DNA of 64,000 nt, taken from Closterium sp. Naga37s-1. Taxonomy: Eukaryota; Streptophyta; Zygnematophyceae; Desmidiales; Closteriaceae. Positions 47,601 to 57,100 of the stretch are shown piece after piece. The position numbers and the translations under genes were made by a program. The stretch's first letter is position 1. Each line of letters starts with the position of its first letter. Below the pieces are notes generated by a model. It saw only the letters and a list, made by a program, of their open reading frames with translations. It did not search any database and was not told the origin of the DNA. The stretch covers positions 1 to 64,000 of the forward strand of contig CANJKZ010000265.1 in NCBI GenBank assembly GCA_947471745.1, written 5' to 3'.

Positions 47601-50600
47601 TGAGGGGGGAGGGGGTCTACCTGGGGGGGACCTGGTACCAGGAAGAGTGGGGGTGGGGGGAGGGACGGAGTGCGGTAGGGGAAGAGGCGGTAGTAGGGGA
47701 CCGACTCGTCAAACGTGACGTCCTGGGAGGACAGAACACGGCGAGAGGTGGGGTGGTAAAACTGCCACCCAGGCGCGTCAGGGGGGAACCCCAGGAAGAC
47801 GCAAGGAGCAGCACGAGGGGATAGTTTGTCCGCAGACAGGTCGCGGACAAACGCCCGAGATCCCCAGACCCGGAACGCCGACGCATCGCCAACCTTCCCC
47901 GTCCACAGCAGGGCTGGGGAGGTCTCCGGCCTGGAGACCCTGGGGTGGAGGTTGATCTGATGCGCCGCGTACCGAACCGCAAACGGCCACAGAAAATGGG
48001 GGGCAGCCGCATGCATCATAGACGTACGAGCGACGTCCATGACCATGCCAATGCGGCGCTCAGCAATCCCATTTTGCTGCGGTGAGTCCGGAAGCGTGAA
48101 GGTCTGACGGATGCCCCGTGCACGACAGTAGGCACGCAGAAGGCTAGAGGAGAACTCTCCGCCTCTGTCCGAGTGCAGACGCAGAACAGGAAAGTCCGAG
48201 CCGAAGCTCTGCCTGAGCTGGAGACGAGCTGCGCGGATCCAGTCGATCAGCACCTCAGTGACATCACCCTTGCTGCGCAAGGGGAAGACTGTGGTGTAAC
48301 GCGAGTAGTCGTCAACAACGAGCAGGAAGTAGCGCTCGTGACCCTGTCCACGGACGCGGGCTGGGCCCCACACGTCCATGTGAAGTGTCTGCAACGGGGC
48401 CTCTGTCGGAGGAAACTGGGAGGAGTGAGGGGCAGCACGCAGGCGCCCCTCGACACAGGGGACACAGGCAGGGCCAGGGCCCTGAGGAAGGGGAGGGAGG
48501 GACCGGGGGAGACCGGACACAAGAAGACGGGAGGCCATACCTCTGAGCCGAAGCAGAGAGGGGTGGCCAAGGCGGTGGTGCCAGAGGAGAGTCTCGTGAG
48601 ACAGGAGACGACACGAACAGGGGGCAGACTCAGGACCAGACCTGGACGCCGCAGCAAACACCTGACCCGACGTAACTACCCTACCAGACTCAGCAGCTGG
48701 AGGAGACGCAGTGGTCAGAGTGTACAGGCTCGACCCCGGCTGACGGGTGAACGTAGCCAGGTGTCGGCCTGTGCCAGCCTCTGTACAGTGGGTCACTCTC
48801 TGACGTGCAGGAGTGAACTGGTGGACCCCCGCATCCTGTAGGTCAGCACCACTCACCAGGTTCGTAGAGAACGAGGGGAGGTAGAGACCAGACAGGGTGC
48901 CAGAGGGAGCCGCCGGACACGGGAGGACTGTGGAGAAGCGAGACAGGACAGGACCCCCAGAGGGGTCAGCCAGAGACACTGCAACCGGTCGACTCAGCGG
49001 TGTGAGTGTGGTGCGGTCCCGAAAGAAGGAGCGAGACGCCCCAGAGTCAAGGGTGAAGGTGAGGGAGGCCGAAGCCGACGCAGTACCTGAGAGCGCAGAC
49101 TCACCAGTACCTGAGGACGCAGACACACGAGCACCTAGAGCAGCAGCGTCGCAAGCACCTAGGGCAGCAGCCTCACCAGGACCTAGAGCAGCAGTCTCAA
49201 TGCCCGGATCGGGCGGGAAACACCGGTAACAGTCACCCTCATCACTAATAGACACAGCATACATGGCAGAGAGAATAGCATCAAAGTCAAGATCATAGAT
49301 GGCAACACCCGCCCTAGACAGCTCGCCCCAGCGAGGGATCTCGGAGGCCTCCGGGAACTGGTGACGCCACGCGTCCGTCAGGCGGCCAAAGCAGCGCTGG
49401 GTGGGGTGGGGACCCCCACACTGCTCACCCGCACGGTCGCCGGTGCGCAAAACGTAGGAGCACGGACCAAAACCCCCACCCCGCTGACGCGCAGTGTACC
49501 ACTCACGAAGCTGCTGAGGGGACAGGGTGTCACGACCACGCTGCTGCTGCTGGCGCGAGCCACCACCGGAGCCACTCCTCTGCGAAGACCCGCGACCAGC
49601 ACCACCGCCACCCCCGCCGCCTCCGACGCCTCCGCCGCCTCCGCTACTGCCGCCGCCTCCGCCTCCGCCGCCGCCTCCACCTCCGCCACCTCCACCACCT
49701 CCGCTCCCACCGCCACCGCCGCCGCCACCTCCACCTCCACTGCCGCCACCGACCCCTCCACCCCCACCTCCACTCCCACCGCCACCCCCACTCCCCCAAC
49801 TGCCGCCACCTCCACCTCCACCGCCCCCGCTCGCTCCTCCAGCGCCCTTGCCCCCCTTGCCCTTGCCAGAGCGGCGTCTCCCGCTAGGGGCAGACGCCGC
49901 ACCGACCGACTCAAGAACAAGGAGGTCGGCCGCAGCAGCAGAGGCAACAGAGGGCAGAAGGGGGGAGGGGGAACACCCCTCAAAGATGGGGGTGCGCGGG
50001 TCACCACGAGAGGCCCCTACAGCGACTATGCTCTTCTCGGCCGCTAGGAGGGACTTCTCGAGGAGGTCAACAGTGAGAGTGGTGGGACAGACAGAGAGAA
50101 AGTGGTCCCTGACTACGCGAAGGGAGTCAGGAAGGCGAGTGACTATGTAGTAAAGAGTGATGTACATGGGGGGGGGGTTCCTGGCGCAGAAGTCAGGAGG
50201 GAGTGCAGCGCGGTAGCGAGTGTCACTAGTGCGGAGGTGCGTAATGAGGTCAGTGACTGTGGGAAAGGCAGTAAGATCAGGAAAGAGGTACGGTAGCATG
50301 AGACGGCTCAGTGCAGCAGTGGCAGGGGAGGAGTAACGCGCAACTACAGCGTCGTACAAGGTCTGAGCACTCTTGTACTGACTAAAGTGCGCACGCTCGG
50401 AGGTAGGGAGGTGGCGACGCACAGCAAGACGTGCAGCAGCGTCGCGCGTGGCCCACTGGGAGCGAACAGTGGCGTCAGCATCAGCAGCAGGGGCAGTGGA
50501 GGTGCCAGAGGTGAGGTCAAAGAGAGAGAGGCCGTCTGCCCTATCGCACTGTAAGAACAGCTGCAGGTCATCTACCCAGACCTCAAAGTCAATGGCCCTA

Positions 50601-50638
50601 CCCTCAGCGTCAAAGGCGAGAACACTAGGGGTAGCCAT
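44618..50638 (-). pseudogene. Copia-F gag-pol polyprotein with one in-frame TAG
   Basis: ATG at 50638 to TGA at 44618, 2007 codons in one frame. The only interruption is TAG at 46109-46111 (Trp in relatives, EMASWKSTG). Domains: copia-type Gag 1-255, with the poly-C tract in frame (ten C, 50168-50177); about 80 residues of nearly pure Gly (265-348); PQQLREWYT (375-383); zinc knuckle C394-X13-C408-X3-H412-X4-C417; protease D532-S-G; integrase zinc site H689, H693, C726, C729; catalytic D756, D825, E861 (35 residues between the last two). Then come PGGAE pentads, PQELREWFARRW, RT with YVDD (Tyr codon 45599-45601), and RNase H ending ANTADVFTKAL. It would be a functional polyprotein if the TAG were read through; whether it is, is unknown. 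Confidence 0.94.
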
Positions 50639-51675
50639 GACCCTAGACGACTAGTAGCGCAAACAGTGGGGTGAGGACAGTGCAGTGAAAAGGCGCTGTG
50701 CTCACCAGACTGGGCAGGTCGGGCGGCCCTGAAGGAGGGCGGCGCGGCGGCTCGGCGGCTCAGCTGCTGGGCGGCCCGGCGGCTCGGCGGCCCCGCTGCT
50801 GGGCGGCTCGGCTGCTGGGCGGCTCGGCTGCTGGGCGGCGCGGCCGCTGGGCGGCTCGGCTGCTGGGCGGCTCGGCTGCTGGGCAGCTCGGCTGCTCGGC
50901 GGCTCGGCGGCTCGGCTGCTGGGCGGCTCGGCTGTGCTGCTGCAGGGCACGGGGCCGCAGGTAAGGGCGGCGGGGCCGCTGGTAAGGGCGGCGTGGCCGC
51001 GGGTAGGGTGGCGGGGCCGCAGATAGGGTGGCGGGGCCGCAGGTAAGGTGGCGGGGCCGCAGGTAAGGTGGCGGGGCCGCAGGTAAGGTGGCGGGGCCGC
51101 AGCAGAGGGCGGCGGGGCCGCAGGTAAGGGCGGGGCCGCAGGTAAGGTGGCGGGGCCGCGAGGAAGGGCGGCGGGGCCGCTAGGTAGGGCGGCGGGGCCG
51201 CGCGATGGGGCGGCGGGGCCGCGCGATGGGGTGGCGGGGCCGCGAGGAAGGGCGGCGGGGCCGCGCGATGGGGCGGCGGGGCCGCGCGATGGGGTGGCGG
51301 GGCCGCGAGGAAGGGCGGCGGGGCCGCGCGATGGGGCGGCGGGGCCGCGCGATGGGGCGGCGGGGCCGCGCGATGGGGCGGCGGGGCCGCTAGGTAGGGC
51401 GGCGGGGCCGCTAGATAGGGCGGCGGGGCCGCGCGATGGGGCGGCAGGGCCGCGAGGTAGGGCGGCGGGGCCGCGCAATGGGGCGGCGAGGCCGCGAGGT
51501 AGGGCGGCGGGGCCGCGGAGACGGGTGGCGGGGCCGCAGTGCAGGGCCGCTAGGGCGGCTCGACGAAGTGAGGGCCCGGAGCGCGACTCGGGCTGAGCGC
51601 GCTTCGGGCAGGAAAAAAAAAATCGATGTGGTGGGCCCTAAGCACAGTTCCCAAGGGGGAACCTGCTCTATACCA
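50639..51675 (-). repeat. Copia-F leader with three minisatellite blocks
   Basis: 50745-50940 has GGCGGCTCGGCTGCTGG units. 50950-51160 has about ten ~21-bp units of GGGGCCGCAGGTAAGGTGGC. 51160-51550 has ~21-bp units of GGGGCCGCGCGATGGGGCGG, partly in higher-order pairs. 51610-51675 is the leader module (A-run, GGGCCC, hairpin GTTCCC...GGGAAC with a changed loop, primer site). No gene. Confidence 0.85.
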
Positions 51676-51807
51676 TGAGAAGATTTGAACAAGGATGAAT
51701 GAACTATGAAATGAAGTGAGTACAAATATGAAACCCTAATTGGTTGTACCCCCTATGGGATACCCCACTATAGCCTACACAACAGCATAAGCTATAATGT
51801 TCTGACA
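51676..51807 (-). repeat. Copia-F 5' LTR (132 bp)
   Basis: Identical to the left LTR. On the minus strand it runs from TGTCAGAAC to TTCTCA and is followed by TGGTATAGAGCAGG. Confidence 0.95.
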
Positions 51808-52300
51808 CGCTGTGTAGCCAGGTCGTCAACCCAAGACGCGTCTGAGTGTCCAGTGAGGACAACGTCACCCCGTCCTCCAAGCACGAGCCCCATGCCCGAT
51901 GTAATGCACAAGTAGCGTAACACCCTCTTAGCAGCCTCAAAGTGCTCTCGCCGGTGTCTCCCGGGCGCAACGTAACGAGCTAGGATGCTAAGAGGGTACG
52001 CAAGGTCAGGACAAGTGCAGGTCATCAGCCCACAAGCTTTTGATACAGGCCACTCGGCTCTACGGACTCATCCGAAGGCAAAGCTGAGAGCGAGTGACCC
52101 GTAGCCATAGGAGTGGACTGCGGCGAGGAACAAGTGAAGCCGAAGCGCTGAAGGACCTGCTGCACCATGTGTGACTGAGTCAAGGTGATGGTGCGGCGTG
52201 CTCTGTCCCGGGTGATCTGCAAGCCAAGGTAACTGCGCAGCTCACCCAGGTCTGTGCACGTGTGTCTCTTCTGTAGCTCCGACTTCACAAGGGCGAATGC
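51808..52300 (-). pseudogene. Copia-G RT/RNase H fragment (right part)
   Basis: Encodes VKSELQKRHTCTDLGELRSY, LGLQITRDRARRTITLTQ and, in another frame, MTCTCPDLAYPLSILARYVA and GHSDASWVDDLATQR. About ten bases are missing near 52027, where VGCLMYLMT is expected. It is cut at 52300 by the 5' LTR of copia-I; the remainder of G should lie beyond the right window edge. AATGC at 52296-52300 is the expected target duplication of copia-I. Confidence 0.9.
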
Positions 52301-52440
52301 TGTCAAACTATATATATATGTATGCTGTAGTATAGGCTGTAGGCTGTAGTGGGGTAGCCCATATGGGGTACAGCCCAATGTTTGGGTTTCTATTTGTACC
52401 CAACTTCCTCATAGTTCATTCATTCCTGCCTAGTTTTTCA
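52301..52440 (+). repeat. Copia-I 5' LTR (140 bp)
   Basis: TGTCAAACTA to TTTTTCA, with GGGGTACAGCCC...TTTGTACCC, the family hairpin. The primer-site-like TGGTTTCAGGGC follows four bases later (52445-52456), two mismatches from the iMet-type site. Confidence 0.85.
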
Positions 52441-52456
52441 GAAATGGTTTCAGGGC

Positions 52457-53070
52457 AGTAGGTCCGTAGGACCGTCTTTTTTTTCGGGCCCGCCTACCGC
52501 TACCCCAGGACTGTGACTGTGACGTGCTGCGCTGCGCGCGCCGTCTGTCTTCTGTCTGAGCTGTCTGCGACTGCTTCGCGCGCAGACCTAATCCCCGCGC
52601 GCTGCTCGCTGTTGCCCCGCGCGTCGCCCTCGCTGCTCGCGCCGCGCCTCAGCAGCCCGCGCGCGGCTCGCTGCTACCCCGCGCGCCGCCCTAGCTGCTT
52701 GCGCCGCGCCTCGGCAGCTCGCGCGCGGCCTGCTGCTGCCCCGCACACCGCCTGCGCAGCTCGCGCCGAGCCTCGGCAGCCCGCGCGCGGCCCGCTGCTG
52801 CCCCGCGCACCGCCTGCGCTGCTCGCGCCTTGGCAGCCCGCGCGCGGCCCGTTGCAGCCCCGTGCGCCGCCCTACCTGCTCGCGCCGCGCCTCCGCAGCC
52901 TGCGCGTGGCTCGCTGCTGCCCCGCGCACTGCCTGCGCTGCTCGCGCATCGCTTAGACAGCCCACGCGCAGCTCGCGGCTGCTTTGCGCGCCGCCCTTGC
53001 CGCTTGCGCGCTTCCTCTGCGGCCCTGCGCACAGACTCTATTTGTCTGCTGCCTTTGCCTGCGCTACGAG
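52457..53070 (+). repeat. Copia-I leader with ~60-bp GC-rich repeats
   Basis: 52590-52990 has about seven degenerate 45-60-bp units containing CGCGCGCGGCCCGCTGCTGC, CCCGCGC and GCTCGCGCC. An eight-T run and GGGCCC near 52475-52490 recall the leader module of B, D, E and F. No gene. Confidence 0.75.
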
Positions 53071-53136
53071 TATGGCGACACTCAATGTTCTCGCGTTTGA
53101 GCCTGACAGTCGCCCGATAGAGTTTGCCACTTGGCT
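53071..53136 (+). pseudogene. Copia-I gag, first 22 codons
   Basis: ATG at 53071 gives MATLNVLAFEPDSRPIEFAT then WL, aligning with MATPSVLAFDAEGRAIDFEVW of copia-F. Interrupted at 53136 by element H. TGGCT (53132-53136) is the expected target duplication; its right copy was lost with the end of the right LTR of H. Confidence 0.85.
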
Positions 53137-54007
53137 TGCGGAGATAACTCGTGCAACGGGAGCTAGACTGCGGGCTAGGCACGGGGCAAGAGTGATCTTA
53201 GCGTTCGTTGGTTCCTTAGTCGTTTCCAAGTGCTAACACTGCTTGCTAGTTCACGGGGAAAATTGGCAAGAGTTTCACTAGGAAAACATAACAACAAAGG
53301 TCCAGAATGATTAGCATCAACATTGGCAACACTGACTACATCAGACCTAGCAAGGCTGCTGGTCGACTGCCAGCGCAGCACGGTCGACCGCGTGCCAGCA
53401 CGACTTGGTCGATCGCGCTCCAGCAGAGCAGAGTCGAGGCTTGCCAACGTTGCAAGTCCGCGGTGCGCCAACGCTGCAGTATGTCGGCTGTACAGCGTCG
53501 CATCCGCTCCACAACGGTGCACCAGCTTCGCACGTGCATGCTGCTGGTTGGCGCCCAACTCCCTGTCACACGCCCAGCGCAGACCCTTCACCCGTGACGA
53601 CGCCCACCAGCCACGTCGACCTCGGGATACCACCCCCGAAATCGTACTTGCAGAAACACCCCGACGACATTCGCGCGCGTCGCCCGGGTATCCTGGTTGA
53701 CCGGGTATTTCGCGGTCCTCCCACGATTTTTCGGCCACCGCGGTCCTCCCGCGGTTTCGTGGCTCCACGGTCCCCCGTGATTTCGTGGCTCCCACGGACC
53801 ACCACGATTTCGTGGCTCCCATGGACCACCACGATTTCGTGGCTCCTACAGACCACCACGATTTCGTGGCTCCCACGGACCACCACGATTTCGTGGCTCC
53901 CACGGACCACCACGATTTCGTGGCTCCCACGGACCACCACGATTTCGTGGCTCCCACGGTCGGCTCCGCCCAAGCGAGGACGGGGCCAAGCACAACTCCC
54001 GTTGACA
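53137..54007 (-). repeat. Element H 3' LTR (871 bp)
   Basis: Plus-strand ends TGCGGAGATAAC and CCCGTTGACA. It contains six units of a 27-bp repeat (core CACGATTTCGTGGCTCCCAC, about 53780-53955), each with the palindrome CACGATTTCGTG. The purine tract (CGGCAGGGGAG on the minus strand) abuts it at 54008. Confidence 0.93.
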
Positions 54008-54140
54008 CTCCCCTGCCGCGTTCACGCTTGGACCCCCCCCGCGGCCCACACGGCAGTACTGCTCGGAGAATAGCCCGTCGGCGTGCACACGACGCACAGC
54101 ACGCCGGTCACCGCACCAGCCATGCAAAAGGGCATGGCAC

Positions 54141-57100
54141 CTACTGCTGCACGTCGTTGTCACCGTCGCCCACATCGGCCAGGCGCACTTGGCCGATTGC
54201 AACGGAGCACCGGTTGAAGGCCGGGTAGTGCAGCGCCTTCGTCAGGAAGTCGGCCGGCTGCTCAGCGGTCGGGATGTACTTCAGCAAAAACTTCCCGCGC
54301 TTCACCATGTGCTGCAGCCAGGCCTGTCGCCGCTCCATGTGCTTGAGGTTGCCCGTCAACCCCATACCCTCACCGACCGTGATGGCCGACTTGTTGTCCA
54401 CCCTGAGGACAGTCGGCCTCCCAGCGTCCAGCCGCTGGAATTCCGCGAGAAGGAAGCGAAGGCGACGTCCCTCCTTGCCGGCTTCGACGGCCGCCACGTA
54501 CTCCGACTCGGTCGACGACAGCGTCGCGCACTTGATGCGCTGGCTCGACCAGGAGACCGCGGCCCCTCCGTAGATGAACACGTAGCCGCCCGTGCTCATC
54601 CGGTTCTGCTTGTCACCCGCGTCGTCGGCGTCCACGAAGCCGACCAACTCCAGTGACTCCGGACCACCGCCGAACTCCAGGGCGGTGTCTCGCGTGTTGG
54701 CGAGGTAGGCGAGGCAGCGGTCGACTTCGCGCCAGTGCTGGTTGCTCCTCACCGTGAGGCCACTCCCCAGCTTGCTGCACGCGAACGCGATGTCCGGCCT
54801 CGTCGTCGTCGCCGCGAACTGCAACGAGCCGACCTTCTGCCGGTACTCCTCCTCCTCGCGCTCCTGCGCCTCCTCGTCGTCGAATGACTGCTCCGCGTAG
54901 GCGGCGACGGAGACCGGCGTCTTCGGGGTGCGCCCGGTCTGCTCCTCGTCGATGAAGCGCCTGCGCAGCTTATCGGCGTAGCCCTGCTGGTGCAGCCACA
55001 ATTTTCGCGCCGGCCTGTCGCGCACGATCTCCAGGCCGAGATACTTCTGCACCGGCGAAATTTCGCGCAGCTCGAAAGCGGCCTCCAGCAGCTCCTTCAG
55101 CTCCTTCAGCATCGCGGTGCTGCTGCTCGCGGCGAGAAGGTCATCGACGTAAACCAGCACCCAGCAGGTCACCTTGTCGTCGCCGACCTTGAAATACAGA
55201 GCCTCGTCGACTTGGCTCTTCTTCCACCCGGCGCCCACCAACACACCGTTGAGAGCCGTGTACCACAGCAGCGGCGACTGCTTCAGCCCGTAGAGGCTCT
55301 TCAGCAGCTTGCACACCCGGCCGGTCCCATCGTTGAAGTGGTCCGGCTGGTACATGTACAGCACGCGGTCGAGTTTGTTCTGCAAAAAGGCGTTCTTCAT
55401 GTCCAGCTGCATCAGGTTGAGGTCGAGGACGGCGACAATGCTGAGGAAAATCCTCAGCGTGACGTAGCTGCTCACCGGCGCGTACGTCTCGTCGTAGTCA
55501 GCACCATACACCTGCGTGAAGCCCTTCACGGCCAGCCTCGCCTTTTCGCGCTCGACAGTGTCGTCGATGCGGTACTTCGTTGTCAGCACCCACCGGTTTT
55601 TCATTATGTTTACCCCCGGCGGGCATTCGACCAGCTCCCAAGTGCCCATGTTGATGAGGCTACGGATCTCCTCCTGCATGGCGGCCTTCACCGCCGGGCC
55701 CTTCCAGCTCGCCAACGCCTCCTTCACCGTCATGGTCGAAATGTCCCAACGGTGTTCGGGATCGGCGTGAATATCGGGGTCGAGCTCCGAAAACTCCTCA
55801 TCGTCCTCGGCGTCATCGTACGCCAGGTCATCGTCGTCCACATCGTACACCGTGGTGAAGGCAGCAGGGACGAAGAAGTCGGGTGGCCTCCGAATTCGGC
55901 CCGACTTCCGAGGTCCGAGCTGCACCTCCACCACGTCGCTCGATGTGCCTTCATCGAACTGCTCCCCTGTCGTCCGCTCCTCTGGAGCAAGCTTCGAGTT
56001 CGACGGCTTCCCTGTCGAGGACTCCTCTAAAACGCGCTTCCCGTCCGACTCCCCTCTCGGCGGCTTCTCTGAAACGCGCTTCTTGTTCGAGAGCTCCCCT
56101 GCCGACTGCCCCGCGGTCGGCTTCACTCCTGCATCATCCTCTGTCTGCTGCCAGCTAGCCGCGGGCTCCTCCGCGGTCTCCTCCGCGGTCTCCTCCGCGG
56201 TCGGCGTGGCGATCTCCTCCGCGGTTTCCTTCGCGAGCTCCTTCGCAGGTTCCGCGGTTTCCTTCGCGGGCTCCTTCGCGGGCTCCGCGGTGGTGTTTTT
56301 CGCGGTTCCCTTCGCGGTCTCCTCCGCGGTGGTGTTTTTCGCGGTTCCCTTCGCGGTCTCCTCCGCGGTGGTGTTTTTCGCGGTTCCCTTCGCGGTCTCC
56401 TCCTCGGTCCTCTTCTCTGCGACTGGCTGGGCGTCACGTCGGCCACCGGCGATGCTCTTGGCAGGCGCCACAGGCGACGCCCCATGACTCCCCTCATCGC
56501 CGGAGGCCGACACCGGAGTCAGGCCACGCAGCTCAGCAGGAAGGGAAGAAGGGGCAGGAGACGGCGAGGCAGGGGCAACCGCGAAATCCTCACCAGCCCG
56601 CTCACCGACCTCGGCGAGCAGAGGAAGTGTCGCCGTCGAGGTGTCCGTCGGCGAGTTGGCCCGCGTCCGCCCTGATGCAGGCCCGAAGTCCGATTTCCAC
56701 ACCTCCAGCGACAAAGTTTCGTAGAACACCACGTCCGACGTGGTGACCACCCGGTTGGCGGTGATGTCGAGGAGCTCCCAGCCTTTGCTCTCCTCCGACA
56801 CGCCGAGGTGAAGGCCCCACCGAGCCTTCGGCTTCAGCTTCCCACCGCGCTGCTGCTCAGGGACGAGAAATTGTGCCATGCAGCCCCACACCCGCGCCAG
56901 TGACAGGTCGGGCTTCTGCCCGGTGAGAAGCTGGTACGGTGTCGTCCCCGCGGGCAGCGTCGACCGCTCCAGGCAGTTGCGAACCCAGACGGCCTGCCGC
57001 AGAGCGAGATGCCACCAGTGGTGCTGCACGCCCATGTGCAGCAGCATCGTCCGCACCGACTCCACCACCGTCCTCATCTCCCACTCCGCCATGCCATTCT

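Larger units (their letters stand above)
44274..51807 (-). mobile_element. Copia-F: full-length, young Ty1/copia element
   Basis: Two identical 132-bp LTRs (44274-44405, 51676-51807) are flanked by CGCTG (44269-44273, 51808-51812). It is inserted in RNase H of copia-G. The full order from primer site through leader, gag and pol to purine tract is present, and the single coding lesion is one TAG. This is the best intact representative of the short-LTR family in the window. Confidence 0.96.

Noticed and set aside
44269..51812. Copia-F and copia-G as one element with two 3' ends
   Set aside because: The CGCTG duplication and identical LTRs show that F is a separate insertion in G.
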